Source: an uncultured Chryseobacterium sp. (GTDB lineage Bacteria; Bacteroidota; Bacteroidia; Flavobacteriales; Weeksellaceae). Taken from it: DNA of 47,914 nucleotides. Position 1 is the stretch's first letter. Each line of letters starts with the position of its first letter. This document shows, in pieces, positions 24,865 through 33,667 of the stretch. Below the pieces are notes generated by a model. The model made no database searches and was not told the origin of the DNA. It was given only the letters and a program-made list of their open reading frames with translations. The stretch covers positions 1 through 47,914 of the forward strand of contig CAJYGB010000021.1 in NCBI GenBank assembly GCA_913774355.1, in the 5' to 3' direction. Both the position numbers and the translations under genes were made by a program.

Positions 24865-25863
24865 ATGAGCGAAGAGGTTAAAAAATTTAAAATAACTATA
24901 GACGGACAGACCACCGAAGTTTTGCCTGGAACTTCTATCCTGGAAGCTGCCAGACAGATCGGCGGAAAATCCGTACCTCCGGCAATGTGCTACTACAGCA
25001 AACTGGAAACCAGCGGAGGAAGATGCAGAACTTGCCTAGTGGAAGTTTCCAAAGGATCTGAAGCAGATCCGCGTCCTATGCCGAAATTGGTGGCCAGCTG
25101 CAGAACCAATGTCATGGACGGAATGGAAGTAAAAAATCTTTCTTCCGAAAAGGCACAGGAAGGCAGAAAAGCCGTAACTGAGTTTTTATTGTTAAATCAC
25201 CCGTTGGATTGCCCGATCTGTGACCAGGCGGGAGAATGCCACCTTCAGGATCTTGGCTACGAGCACGGCGTGGAAAACACCAGAACGGAATTCGAAAGAA
25301 ATACCTATGATGCCGACGACTTAGGTCCTCACATCAAACTGAATATGAACCGTTGCATCCTTTGCGCAAGATGCGTACTGGCTGCCAATCAGCTGACCGG
25401 CGAAAGAGAACACGGGATCCTTTTCAGAGGGGATCACGCTGAAATCTCAACCTACTTGAATAAAGCCCTGGACAATGACTTCATCGGAAACGTAATCGAC
25501 GTTTGTCCGGTAGGTGCATTGACCGACAGAACGGCCCGTTTTGCCAGCAGGGTTTGGTTTACCAAGCCGATGAACGCTTCATGCAACTGCGGGAAATGTT
25601 CCGGAAAAGCGGTAGTGTGGATGAAAGGAGACGAAATCGTAAGGGTAACCGCCAGAAAAGACCAGTGGGGCGAAGTGGAAGAATTCATCTGCGACACCTG
25701 CCGTTTCGAGAGAAAGAGCTTAAGCGACTGGAACATCGAAGGTCCTAGACATATCGACAGACATTCGGTGATTTCACTCAACCATTACGAGAAGCCAAAA
25801 GACGAATTGAGAGTCCTGGACAATCCGATGGCGAAAGAGATCAGCGAAAAAGACGAAAAATAA
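24865..25863 (+). CDS. nuoG: NADH-quinone oxidoreductase subunit G, short form
   Basis: The 332-aa protein carries the N1b 2Fe-2S ligands (MCYYSKLETSGGRCRTCLVE), the N5 histidine-cysteine region (HPLDCPICDQAGECHLQD) and the N4 ligands (MNRCILCARCVLA and IDVCPVGALT). A further four-Cys patch is seen at CNCGKCSG and CDTC. It ends where the large molybdopterin-like C-terminal domain of classical NuoG (about 900 aa) would begin. This short form occurs in other Bacteroidetes and keeps the whole electron path, so it is not a truncation by mutation. Confidence 0.93.
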   Translation: MSEEVKKFKITIDGQTTEVLPGTSILEAARQIGGKSVPPAMCYYSKLETSGGRCRTCLVEVSKGSEADPRPMPKLVASCRTNVMDGMEVKNLSSEKAQEGRKAVTEFLLLNHPLDCPICDQAGECHLQDLGYEHGVENTRTEFERNTYDADDLGPHIKLNMNRCILCARCVLAANQLTGEREHGILFRGDHAEISTYLNKALDNDFIGNVIDVCPVGALTDRTARFASRVWFTKPMNASCNCGKCSGKAVVWMKGDEIVRVTARKDQWGEVEEFICDTCRFERKSLSDWNIEGPRHIDRHSVISLNHYEKPKDELRVLDNPMAKEISEKDEK

Positions 25864-25947
25864 AAAAGTGGGATGCTGGAAAAAGGAAGCTGGAAGTTTA
25901 AAATTTATGCTTCGCTTTCAACATCAGCCATTTAAAAATATAAAAAA

Positions 25948-26022
25948 TTGGTAATGTGATGATGAGTTGATGCCACGATGTACTGAACATCCTGCTTCCG
26001 ACTCCCATCTTCAAAACATTTA
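25948..26022. repeat. Dispersed intergenic repeat, copy 1 (nuoG-nuoH gap)
   Basis: About 75 bases, from TTGGTAATGTGATGATGAG to CATCTTCAAAACATTTA, align with copy 2 at 27122-27195. Both end within 10 to 15 bases of the next nuo start. It is noncoding, and its function is unknown. Confidence 0.6.
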
Positions 26023-26030
26023 AATTAAAA

Positions 26031-27095
26031 ATGGATTTAATTACATTTAAACTTATACTTGTATTAGCACTTTTCCTGCTTTCGCTGACGATTGCAGCCT
26101 ACTCTACCTGGGCGGAAAGAAAAGTAGCATCTATCATGCAGGACAGGATCGGGCCAAACAGAGCCGGGCCTTTCGGTTTGCTGCAGCCTCTTGCGGATGG
26201 TGGAAAGTTTTTCTTTAAAGAAGATTTTACCCCTGCCAATGCGGAAAAATTCCTTTTCGTGCTGGGTCCGGCTTTGGTGATGTTTATTTCACTGATTACC
26301 GGAGCGGTTATTCCTTGGGGTAAAAGTTTAAATATTGCCGGTACTTCTTACGATCTTCAGGTGGCTAACATCGACGTAGGGGTTCTTTTCATTATCGGAA
26401 TGGCTTCCATCGGGGTTTACGGGATTATGATCGGAGGCTGGGCTTCCAACAACAAATATTCATTACTTGGGGCCATCCGTGCATCTTCACAGATGATCTC
26501 CTATGAACTGGCGATGGGATTGGCTTTGCTTTCCATCATTATGATGACGGGAAGTCTTGATCTTAAAGAAATTACGGCTAGCCAGACCAACGGAAAATTG
26601 TGGGGCTTTATTCCATGGGTTTCCGGACTGAACTGGAATATCTTTTATCAGCCGATTGCTTTCCTTGTTTTCTTCGTTGCTGCTTTGGCAGAAACCAACA
26701 GACACCCTTTCGATTTACCGGAGTGTGAATCCGAACTGGTAACCGGATATTCTACAGAATATTCATCAATGAAACTGGGACTGTATATGTTCGGTGAATA
26801 TGTGAATATGTTCATCTCCAACGCTTTTATGGTGGTTCTTTTCTTCGGAGGATACAACTATCCTGGAATTGAGTGGGTAACGCAGCACTGGGGCGAAAAT
26901 ACCGCTGGAATTTTAAGTGTTGTGGCATTTTTAACCAAGACGGTAATCGGAATCCTGATCTTTATGTGGATCAGATGGACGCTGCCGAGATTCAGATACG
27001 ATCAATTGATGCACTTAGGATGGAAAACATTAATTCCAATGGCATTGGTAAACTTATTAATTACAGGAGCGGTAATTTTAGCTTTTGCGAATTAA
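26031..27095 (+). CDS. nuoH: NADH-quinone oxidoreductase subunit H
   Basis: The 354-aa membrane subunit has eight or nine helices. Its signatures are WAERKVASIMQDRIGPNRAGPFGLLQPLADGGKFFFKEDF and the quinone-channel loop AETNRHPFDLPECESELVTGY, with the conserved acidic residues. It links the quinone site to the antiporter-like subunits. A 167-base repeat-bearing spacer precedes it. Confidence 0.97.
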   Translation: MDLITFKLILVLALFLLSLTIAAYSTWAERKVASIMQDRIGPNRAGPFGLLQPLADGGKFFFKEDFTPANAEKFLFVLGPALVMFISLITGAVIPWGKSLNIAGTSYDLQVANIDVGVLFIIGMASIGVYGIMIGGWASNNKYSLLGAIRASSQMISYELAMGLALLSIIMMTGSLDLKEITASQTNGKLWGFIPWVSGLNWNIFYQPIAFLVFFVAALAETNRHPFDLPECESELVTGYSTEYSSMKLGLYMFGEYVNMFISNAFMVVLFFGGYNYPGIEWVTQHWGENTAGILSVVAFLTKTVIGILIFMWIRWTLPRFRYDQLMHLGWKTLIPMALVNLLITGAVILAFAN

Positions 27096-27121
27096 TAATT
27101 TGGAATAAATTAATTTGAAAA

Positions 27122-27195
27122 TTTGATAATGTGACGATGAGTTGGTGTGGTGATGCAATATACTTCCATCTCCCGGCTTCCATCTTCTAACATTT
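27122..27195. repeat. Dispersed intergenic repeat, copy 2 (nuoH-nuoI gap)
   Basis: This is the second copy of the element at 25948-26022, sharing GATAATGTGA(C/T)GATGAGTTG, CTTCC and CCATCTTC(T/A)AACATTTA. Copy 2 is followed by the nuoI start 15 bases later. Confidence 0.6.
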
Positions 27196-27210
27196 AATAA
27201 TAAAAAAATA

Positions 27211-27768
27211 ATGAAACTTACAAACAGATCAAAAGTTGTTTCCAATAAAGAAATGACCCTTGCTGAAAAAATCTACCTGCCTGCGATCTTTACAGGGATG
27301 GGGATTACCTTTAAGCATGCTGTAAGAACCGTACTGAAAGGGGCTCCCGCAGTATATGCGTATCCCGAAGTACAGAAGCCGAGGGCAGAAATCTGGAGAG
27401 GCCAGCACGTTTTGAAAAGAGACGAGGAGGGCCGCGAAAGATGTACCGCCTGCGGACTTTGTGCGGTGGCATGTCCTGCAGAGGCCATTACCATGACGGC
27501 TGCAGAAAGAACGAAGGAGGAAAAGAACCTGTACAGAGAAGAAAAATACGCATCGGTCTATGAAATCAATATGCTGAGATGTATTTTCTGCGGAATGTGT
27601 GAAGAAGCCTGCCCGAAATCCGCGATCTATCTTACCGACAGACTCGTAGATGTAGAAACCAACAGAGGTTCTTTCATTTACGGAAAAGATAAATTGGTAG
27701 AAAAAATAAATGAAAGGATTGACATCACTGAAAGACAGTCCGAGAAACAAAAAAATGCGGTAAAATAA
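27211..27768 (+). CDS. nuoI: NADH-quinone oxidoreductase subunit I
   Basis: The 185-aa ferredoxin-like subunit holds clusters N6a and N6b, with ligands CTACGLCAVACPAEA and CIFCGMCEEACPKSA. It passes electrons towards NuoB at the membrane. Its stop overlaps the nuoJ start (TAATG), so the two are translationally coupled. Confidence 0.97.
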   Translation: MKLTNRSKVVSNKEMTLAEKIYLPAIFTGMGITFKHAVRTVLKGAPAVYAYPEVQKPRAEIWRGQHVLKRDEEGRERCTACGLCAVACPAEAITMTAAERTKEEKNLYREEKYASVYEINMLRCIFCGMCEEACPKSAIYLTDRLVDVETNRGSFIYGKDKLVEKINERIDITERQSEKQKNAVK

Positions 27769-28265
27769 TGGATCAGTTTTTATTTTTCTTGGTGGCATTT
27801 TTAGCAGTGGCAAGTGCGGTGTATTTCGTGTTTGCAAGAAATCCTCTCTATGCTATTCTGTCATTAATTGTTACGATGTTTTCGATCGCCGGCATGTACA
27901 TCCTTCTGAATGCACAGTTCCTTGCGATTATCCAGATCATTGTCTATGCAGGAGCCATCATGGTATTGTTCCTGTATATCCTCATGATGCTTAACCTTAA
28001 TAAGCAAGACGAAAGTAAGAAGAACAATACTTTAAAGTTTGTCGGTGTTTTTACAGCCGGTCTTCTGTTAATTGGGGTTTTGGGGGTATTCAGAGGCGTA
28101 CAGCAGAACCATGTGGCTGTAGCAGATGCAGACGGAAGCATCGGGCTTACCAAAAATCTGGGCAGACTTTTGTTTAATGAATATGTTTTACCGTTTGAGC
28201 TTGCATCCATCCTTATTCTGGCAGGTATCGTAGGTGCGGTATTAATCGGTAAAAAAGATTTATAA
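27768..28265 (+). CDS. nuoJ: NADH-quinone oxidoreductase subunit J
   Basis: The 165-aa membrane subunit has five helices and the conserved segment AIIQIIVYAGAIMVLFLYILMML, in which the broken helix of subunit J lies. It overlaps nuoI by one base and ends 4 bases before nuoK. Confidence 0.95.
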   Translation: MDQFLFFLVAFLAVASAVYFVFARNPLYAILSLIVTMFSIAGMYILLNAQFLAIIQIIVYAGAIMVLFLYILMMLNLNKQDESKKNNTLKFVGVFTAGLLLIGVLGVFRGVQQNHVAVADADGSIGLTKNLGRLLFNEYVLPFELASILILAGIVGAVLIGKKDL

Positions 28266-28269
28266 AATT

Positions 28270-28599
28270 ATGGGAGAAGTAAATACATTTATACAAAGCA
28301 TCCCTCTGAATTACTTCATCATTCTTTCGTCAGTATTATTCTGTCTGGGCGTGTTGGGCGTATTGCTGAGAAAAAATGCGATTGTTATTCTGGGTTGTGT
28401 AGAGCTTATGCTGAATTCTGTAAACCTTTTGCTGGCTGCATTTTCAGCCTACAAAGGGAACGGAGACGGACAACTTTTAGTTTTCTTCATTATGGTGGTG
28501 GCTGCTGCGGAAGTGGCGGTAGGTCTGGCAATTATTGCTATGCTATATCGAAATACCCGTTCTGTTGATGTAAGTATATTTAATAAATTAAGAGGATAA
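28270..28599 (+). CDS. nuoK: NADH-quinone oxidoreductase subunit K
   Basis: The 109-aa subunit has three helices with the buried glutamates used in proton transfer (VELMLNSVNLLL and AAAEVAVGLAI). It is of normal length and lies between nuoJ and nuoL with gaps of 4 and 2 bases. Confidence 0.96.
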   Translation: MGEVNTFIQSIPLNYFIILSSVLFCLGVLGVLLRKNAIVILGCVELMLNSVNLLLAAFSAYKGNGDGQLLVFFIMVVAAAEVAVGLAIIAMLYRNTRSVDVSIFNKLRG

Positions 28600-28601
28600 G
28601 A

Positions 28602-30515
28602 ATGGAAAATTTAGTGTATGCAATAATACTTTTACCCCTTTTAGGTTTTCTTATTAACGGACTGTTCGGGAAAAATCTTCCGAAAATTGTGGTGGGTAGC
28701 CTGGCTACGGCAATGGTTTTTGCTTCTTTCTGCATCGCAGTTAGCATTTTCCTGGGTTTCAATTCAGAGAGCCAGCCCGTTATTGTAAAAGCTTTTGAAT
28801 GGTTCAGGGTAAATGGTATTCAGATCAATTTCGGGTTCCAGATCGACCAGCTGTCTTTAATGATGGTGATGATCATTACGGGAATCGGTTCTTTAATCCA
28901 CCTCTACTCTATCGGATACATGAGCCACGACAAAGGGTTCTATAAGTTTTTCACTTATTTAAATCTCTTCATTTTCTCCATGCTGTTACTGGTAATGGGA
29001 AGCAACTACCTGATCCTTTTCATCGGATGGGAAGGTGTAGGATTGTGTTCTTATTTACTGATCGGTTTCTGGTATACCAACGAAGAATACGGTAAAGCGG
29101 CAAGAAAGGCATTTATTATGAACAGAATCGGTGACCTTGCGTTACTGATCGGAATTTTCATGCTTGCTTCTCAGACGAATGCTGTAGATTATTTAACCAT
29201 AAAAGAAAATGCCGGTAAATTTGAACTGGACGGAAGCGTTATCATCTTTATCACGGCGAGTTTATTTATCGGAGCTACCGGTAAATCGGCTCAGGTTCCT
29301 CTATATACCTGGCTTCCTGATGCAATGGCAGGTCCTACCCCGGTTTCTGCATTGATTCACGCGGCAACGATGGTAACGGCAGGGATCTATCTGGTCGTAA
29401 GATCTAACTTTTTATTCACATTGGCACCAAGCGTTCAGGACGGGATCTTATTCATCGGATTCCTAACGGCGGCATTGGCCGGATTCTACGCACTGCGCCA
29501 GAACGATATTAAAAAAGTACTGGCCTACTCTACCGTTTCACAGCTTGGATTTATGTTCATTGCTTTGGGATTGGGTGCTTATACCACTGCAATGTTCCAC
29601 GTGATGACACATGCTTTCTTTAAAGCATTATTGTTCCTTGGAGCAGGTTCTGTGATCCACGCGATGAGCAACGAGCAGGATATGCGTTTCATGGGAGGAT
29701 TGAAAAAATACATTCCTCTTACGCATGCTACTTTCCTGATCGGTACACTGGCCATTTCCGGGTTCCCTCTGTTATCCGGGATGATTTCAAAAGACGAAAT
29801 TCTCGTAGCTGCTTTTTCTAAAAACCCGATCTATTGGGTGATGCTATTTATTTTAGCGGCAGTTACGGCAACTTATATGTTCAGACTATATTACTTGGCA
29901 TTCCATGGAGAATTCAGAGGTACGGAAGAGCAAAAGCACCATCTACATGAAAGCCCGTCTAATATGACGCTGCCTTTGATCGTATTGGCCATCTTTTCCG
30001 TAATAGGCGGTTTTATCAACCTTCCTCACTTCATCGGACACGGTCATTACGCCAAATTAATGGAATGGCTGAAGCCGGTGCTTACTGAGGAGAGCTACAA
30101 CCAGATGGAAGCTACCCTTTCAGGAGTTCCTTTCGGTACTGAAATGATCCTTTTAGGTGCAACGGTTTTAATGTTCTTCTGTGTTTGGTTTTTTGTTAAA
30201 AATACATACGTCAACAAGAAAAAGCAGGCTCTTCCGGAAGAAATGTACACCGGATGGGAGAAACTGTCTGCCAAGAAATTATACGTTGACGAACTTTACA
30301 ATGCGATTGTTGTAAAAACTGTTGAAGGATTAGGACGCGGAGGAAGAATGTTTGATAAAGGAATCCTTGACCGTTTTGTAGACTTCGTAGGCGATGGCGC
30401 TGAAGACAGCGGAAGAGCTATGAAGCGTATCCAGAACGGAAATGTGGAGAACTATATTCTTATCATGTCTTTAGCGGTGGGAATTATATTAATTGTTAAC
30501 TTTTTATTACAATAA
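28602..30515 (+). CDS. nuoL: NADH-quinone oxidoreductase subunit L
   Basis: The 637-aa antiporter-like subunit contains the signatures FIGWEGVGLCSYLLIGFWY, GKSAQVPLYTWLPDAMAGPTPVSALIHAATMVTAG and MTHAFFKALLFLGAGSVIH. The C-terminal long lateral helix, which braces the membrane arm, is followed by a last anchor helix. It is one of three proton-pumping units. Confidence 0.97.
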   Translation: MENLVYAIILLPLLGFLINGLFGKNLPKIVVGSLATAMVFASFCIAVSIFLGFNSESQPVIVKAFEWFRVNGIQINFGFQIDQLSLMMVMIITGIGSLIHLYSIGYMSHDKGFYKFFTYLNLFIFSMLLLVMGSNYLILFIGWEGVGLCSYLLIGFWYTNEEYGKAARKAFIMNRIGDLALLIGIFMLASQTNAVDYLTIKENAGKFELDGSVIIFITASLFIGATGKSAQVPLYTWLPDAMAGPTPVSALIHAATMVTAGIYLVVRSNFLFTLAPSVQDGILFIGFLTAALAGFYALRQNDIKKVLAYSTVSQLGFMFIALGLGAYTTAMFHVMTHAFFKALLFLGAGSVIHAMSNEQDMRFMGGLKKYIPLTHATFLIGTLAISGFPLLSGMISKDEILVAAFSKNPIYWVMLFILAAVTATYMFRLYYLAFHGEFRGTEEQKHHLHESPSNMTLPLIVLAIFSVIGGFINLPHFIGHGHYAKLMEWLKPVLTEESYNQMEATLSGVPFGTEMILLGATVLMFFCVWFFVKNTYVNKKKQALPEEMYTGWEKLSAKKLYVDELYNAIVVKTVEGLGRGGRMFDKGILDRFVDFVGDGAEDSGRAMKRIQNGNVENYILIMSLAVGIILIVNFLLQ

Positions 30516-30517
30516 TA

Positions 30518-32011
30518 ATGTCGGGTTTGTTATTAACATTATTGCTATTACCTCTTGTAGGTTCGGGATTAGTTTTTGCCTGGAAAAACAATTCCAGCAA
30601 ATATTTGGCACTGGGAATTGCGTTGGTACAAATGCTGGTTACCTTCTACATCGCAGCGGATTTTGATTATAATCCGACGGTAGACAGCGTATTGCAGCAC
30701 GAGATCAATTACCCCTGGTCACAATTTATGAAGAGTTCCCTTCACTTCGGAATCGACGGGATGAGCCTTCTTCTTTTATTGCTGACAAATATTTTAACGC
30801 CGATCATTATCTTATCTTCTTTTAATGAAAATGTAAGCTACAGAAATACCTTCTACGGACTGATTCTGATGATGCAGTTCGGTCTGGTAGGTGTTTTCAC
30901 TTCTCTGGACGGATTGCTGTTCTATATTTTCTGGGAAGTAACCCTGATCCCGATCTGGTTTATTGCCGGGCTTTGGGGACAGGAAAATAAAAGATTTGAA
31001 TTCACAACGAAATTCTTCGTCTATACCTTTGTAGGATCATTATTTATGTTAGCCGGATTGATCTATGTGTACAACCACTCTGCATCATTCGCGCTTACGG
31101 ATTTATACAATGCCCAGCTGAACGAAACGCAGCAAACGGTGGTATTCTGGTTTATCTTCTTTGCTTTCGCAGTGAAATTGCCGGTATTCCCTTTCCACAC
31201 GTGGCAGCCTGATACCTATACATATTCTCCGACACAGGGATCAATGCTTTTATCGGGGATTATGCTTAAAATGGCAGTGTATGGAGTGATGCGTTATTTA
31301 TTACCAATCACACCAATTCCGATTGCCGGGATTTCCGGACAAATCGTTATCATCCTGGCGATTGTTGGGATTGTACACGGTGCTCTGATCGCGATCATCC
31401 AGACGGATATGAAGAAAATCATTGCCTATTCATCTTTCTCCCATGTTGGACTGATGGTAGCAGGTATTTTTGCCTCTGCCGTAATTTCCCTGAGAGGAAC
31501 ATTCAATATTGAAGGAGCGGAAGGAGCTTTGGTACAGACTTTTGCCCACGGGATTAACGTGTTGGGGCTGTTCTACTGCTGTGACATTTTATATAAGAGA
31601 TTTAAATCCAGAGACATCCGACAGATGGGAGGACTTGCAAAAGTAGCGCCTAAGTTTGCCGTGTTGTTCCTGATTATTATACTGGGTTCCATGGGTGTTC
31701 CGTTAACCAACGGTTTCATCGGAGAATTTATCCTGCTGAAATCGGTGTACGATTTTAACGGATTGGCGGCAGTTATTGCCGGACTTACGGTAATCCTTGC
31801 CGCAGTCTATCTGTTGAGGTTTTACGGAAAAGCGATGTTCGGACAGGGTGATGAAGCGGTTTTGAGTACAGCCAAAGACCTTTCTGCCGTAGAATTCTCG
31901 GTATTGGCAAGTTTAGCGGTTTTTGTGATCGTGTTTGGGATTTTCCCGCAACCGATCATCGAAATGGTGAATAGTTCGTTGAAGTTTATCTACCAGTCAA
32001 TGGTAAGCTAA
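30518..32011 (+). CDS. nuoM: NADH-quinone oxidoreductase subunit M
   Basis: The 497-aa antiporter-like subunit has about 14 helices, with FWEVTLIPIWFIAGLWG carrying the key Glu, AVKLPVFPFHTWQPDTYTYSPTQGS and AYSSFSHVGLMVAG. It lies 2 bases after nuoL. Confidence 0.97.
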   Translation: MSGLLLTLLLLPLVGSGLVFAWKNNSSKYLALGIALVQMLVTFYIAADFDYNPTVDSVLQHEINYPWSQFMKSSLHFGIDGMSLLLLLLTNILTPIIILSSFNENVSYRNTFYGLILMMQFGLVGVFTSLDGLLFYIFWEVTLIPIWFIAGLWGQENKRFEFTTKFFVYTFVGSLFMLAGLIYVYNHSASFALTDLYNAQLNETQQTVVFWFIFFAFAVKLPVFPFHTWQPDTYTYSPTQGSMLLSGIMLKMAVYGVMRYLLPITPIPIAGISGQIVIILAIVGIVHGALIAIIQTDMKKIIAYSSFSHVGLMVAGIFASAVISLRGTFNIEGAEGALVQTFAHGINVLGLFYCCDILYKRFKSRDIRQMGGLAKVAPKFAVLFLIIILGSMGVPLTNGFIGEFILLKSVYDFNGLAAVIAGLTVILAAVYLLRFYGKAMFGQGDEAVLSTAKDLSAVEFSVLASLAVFVIVFGIFPQPIIEMVNSSLKFIYQSMVS

Positions 32012-32027
32012 TTTGATATTTTAAGAA

Positions 32028-33413
32028 ATGAGTGTTTTAATTATTGTTTTCCTAACGGCAGTTGTTGCGTTATTTTCAGGAGTTTTTGAACAAGGGAAAT
32101 TCGCAAGATACATTGGGATTTTGGGATTAATCATCGCATTATGGGTAAGTTTCATGCCGGAACTTTCGTTCTTCGGACAGTACAGGCATATGTATGACTA
32201 CACAGAAAATACTGCGCTTTTTACTAAAATATCAATCGTAACCACTTTATTACTGTTCTTTCTGGGAGGTTTTGCATTCAGCAACCACAGAAGCCACCAG
32301 TCGGAACTGTACGCTTTGATGCTTTTTGCCCTTTGTGGAGGGATCATCCTTTTCGGATACCAGAATATGGTCACGCTGTTCTTAGGTGTTGAGATCCTTT
32401 CAATTCCTCTGTATGTAATGGCAGGAGCGAATAAAACAGATTTAAGGTCTAATGAAGCTTCGATCAAATATTTCCTGATGGGTGCGTTTGCCACAGGTTT
32501 CTTACTGTTTGGTATTGCATTTATTTATGGAAGTGTGGGAAGTTTCGATTTATATAAAATCCAGGACTTCGGGGTTTCCAATCCTAAAGATGTGATGTTT
32601 ATTCTTGGGGTATTGCTTATCCTTTGTGCCCTGGCATTTAAAGTAGCACTGGCACCTTTCCACATGTGGAGCCCTGACGTATATTACGGAGCACCTTCAC
32701 TGATCACAGCCTTTATGGCAAGTGTTGTGAAGATCTCAGGATTCTTTGCCCTGTTCAGACTGATGACCATCGGATTTGGAGGGGTTACAGCAGAGTGGAT
32801 CAACGTTTTCGGAGTATTCCTGATCATCACTTTACTATTGGCGAATGTAATGGGTCTTGCCCAGACCAACGCCAAAAGAATGCTGGCTTATTCTTCCGTT
32901 TCCCATGCAGGATATATCGGATTGGTATTTTTCGGAATGACCAGTCTTTCAACGTATAATTTAGCATTTTATTTATTTGCATATGCTTTATCTACCGTAG
33001 GGGTTTTCATGTGCCTGATCTATGTGGAAAAACTGAAGAGAGAAACTTCTTTCGGCGCTTTTAAAGGATTGGCGAAAACGGAGCCTTTACTGGCAACGGC
33101 AGCAGCGATCTCCATGCTTTCTATGGCGGGGATTCCTTTGACGGCTGGATTTATGGGGAAATTTGCTTTATTCTCCCAGGCAATGAATTCTAAGCACGGC
33201 GTATTCCTTGTATTGGTCGCGGTATTGGGGTCTGCCCTTTCTATTGCTTATTATTTAAGACTGATCATTTCCATGTTCTTCTTTAAAGAAAGCACATTCA
33301 AATCTTCAGAAAAAGTAACGGTTACTTACAATATAGTTGGCGTATTCGTTATCGCTTCAGTAGTTGTTTTGGGCGTTTTCCCTGACTTATTTGCAAAACT
33401 CTTCGGATTGTAA
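32028..33413 (+). CDS. nuoN: NADH-quinone oxidoreductase subunit N
   Basis: The 461-aa antiporter-like subunit closes the operon. Signatures are LGVEILSIPLYVMAGA, FKVALAPFHMWSPDVYYGAPSLITAFMA and RMLAYSSVSHAGYIGLV. A strong terminator follows 22 bases after its stop. Confidence 0.96.
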   Translation: MSVLIIVFLTAVVALFSGVFEQGKFARYIGILGLIIALWVSFMPELSFFGQYRHMYDYTENTALFTKISIVTTLLLFFLGGFAFSNHRSHQSELYALMLFALCGGIILFGYQNMVTLFLGVEILSIPLYVMAGANKTDLRSNEASIKYFLMGAFATGFLLFGIAFIYGSVGSFDLYKIQDFGVSNPKDVMFILGVLLILCALAFKVALAPFHMWSPDVYYGAPSLITAFMASVVKISGFFALFRLMTIGFGGVTAEWINVFGVFLIITLLLANVMGLAQTNAKRMLAYSSVSHAGYIGLVFFGMTSLSTYNLAFYLFAYALSTVGVFMCLIYVEKLKRETSFGAFKGLAKTEPLLATAAAISMLSMAGIPLTAGFMGKFALFSQAMNSKHGVFLVLVAVLGSALSIAYYLRLIISMFFFKESTFKSSEKVTVTYNIVGVFVIASVVVLGVFPDLFAKLFGL

Positions 33414-33435
33414 AAAATATTTATAAATCATTATA

Positions 33436-33466
33436 AAAAGCACAGCCTGAGGTTGTGCTTTTTTGT
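33436..33466 (+). terminator. Terminator of the nuo operon
   Basis: AAAAGCACA (33436-33444) pairs perfectly with TGTGCTTTT (33454-33462) around a 9-base loop, followed by TT. Confidence 0.8.
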
Positions 33467-33644
33467 ATGGCGTATTGGAAAATAATTCTTTACTATTTCG
33501 ATTTGTCAGCTATTTTAAAAATCCACAATTTATAATACGCAGGGAAGAGACGCTTACTTATTAAATCTTTTATCCTTTTTTTTCTTCTAGGTTAAAATTA
33601 CCATTACGATACCCTGATCTTCCATATCAATCATGGTTTTTTCA

Positions 33645-33652
33645 TACCTTTA
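33645..33652 (+). promoter_or_regulatory. Near-consensus -7 box of the GAF-like gene
   Basis: TACCTTTA differs from TAnnTTTG at the last base. It lies 15 bases before the TTG start at 33668, in an otherwise gene-free gap of about 250 bases after the nuo terminator. Confidence 0.35.
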
Positions 33653-33667
33653 CTCTAAATTTCAGCT

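Noticed and set aside
24865..25863. NuoG as a truncated pseudogene
   Set aside because: All cluster ligands are present and the end is clean; short NuoG proteins are normal in this phylum.
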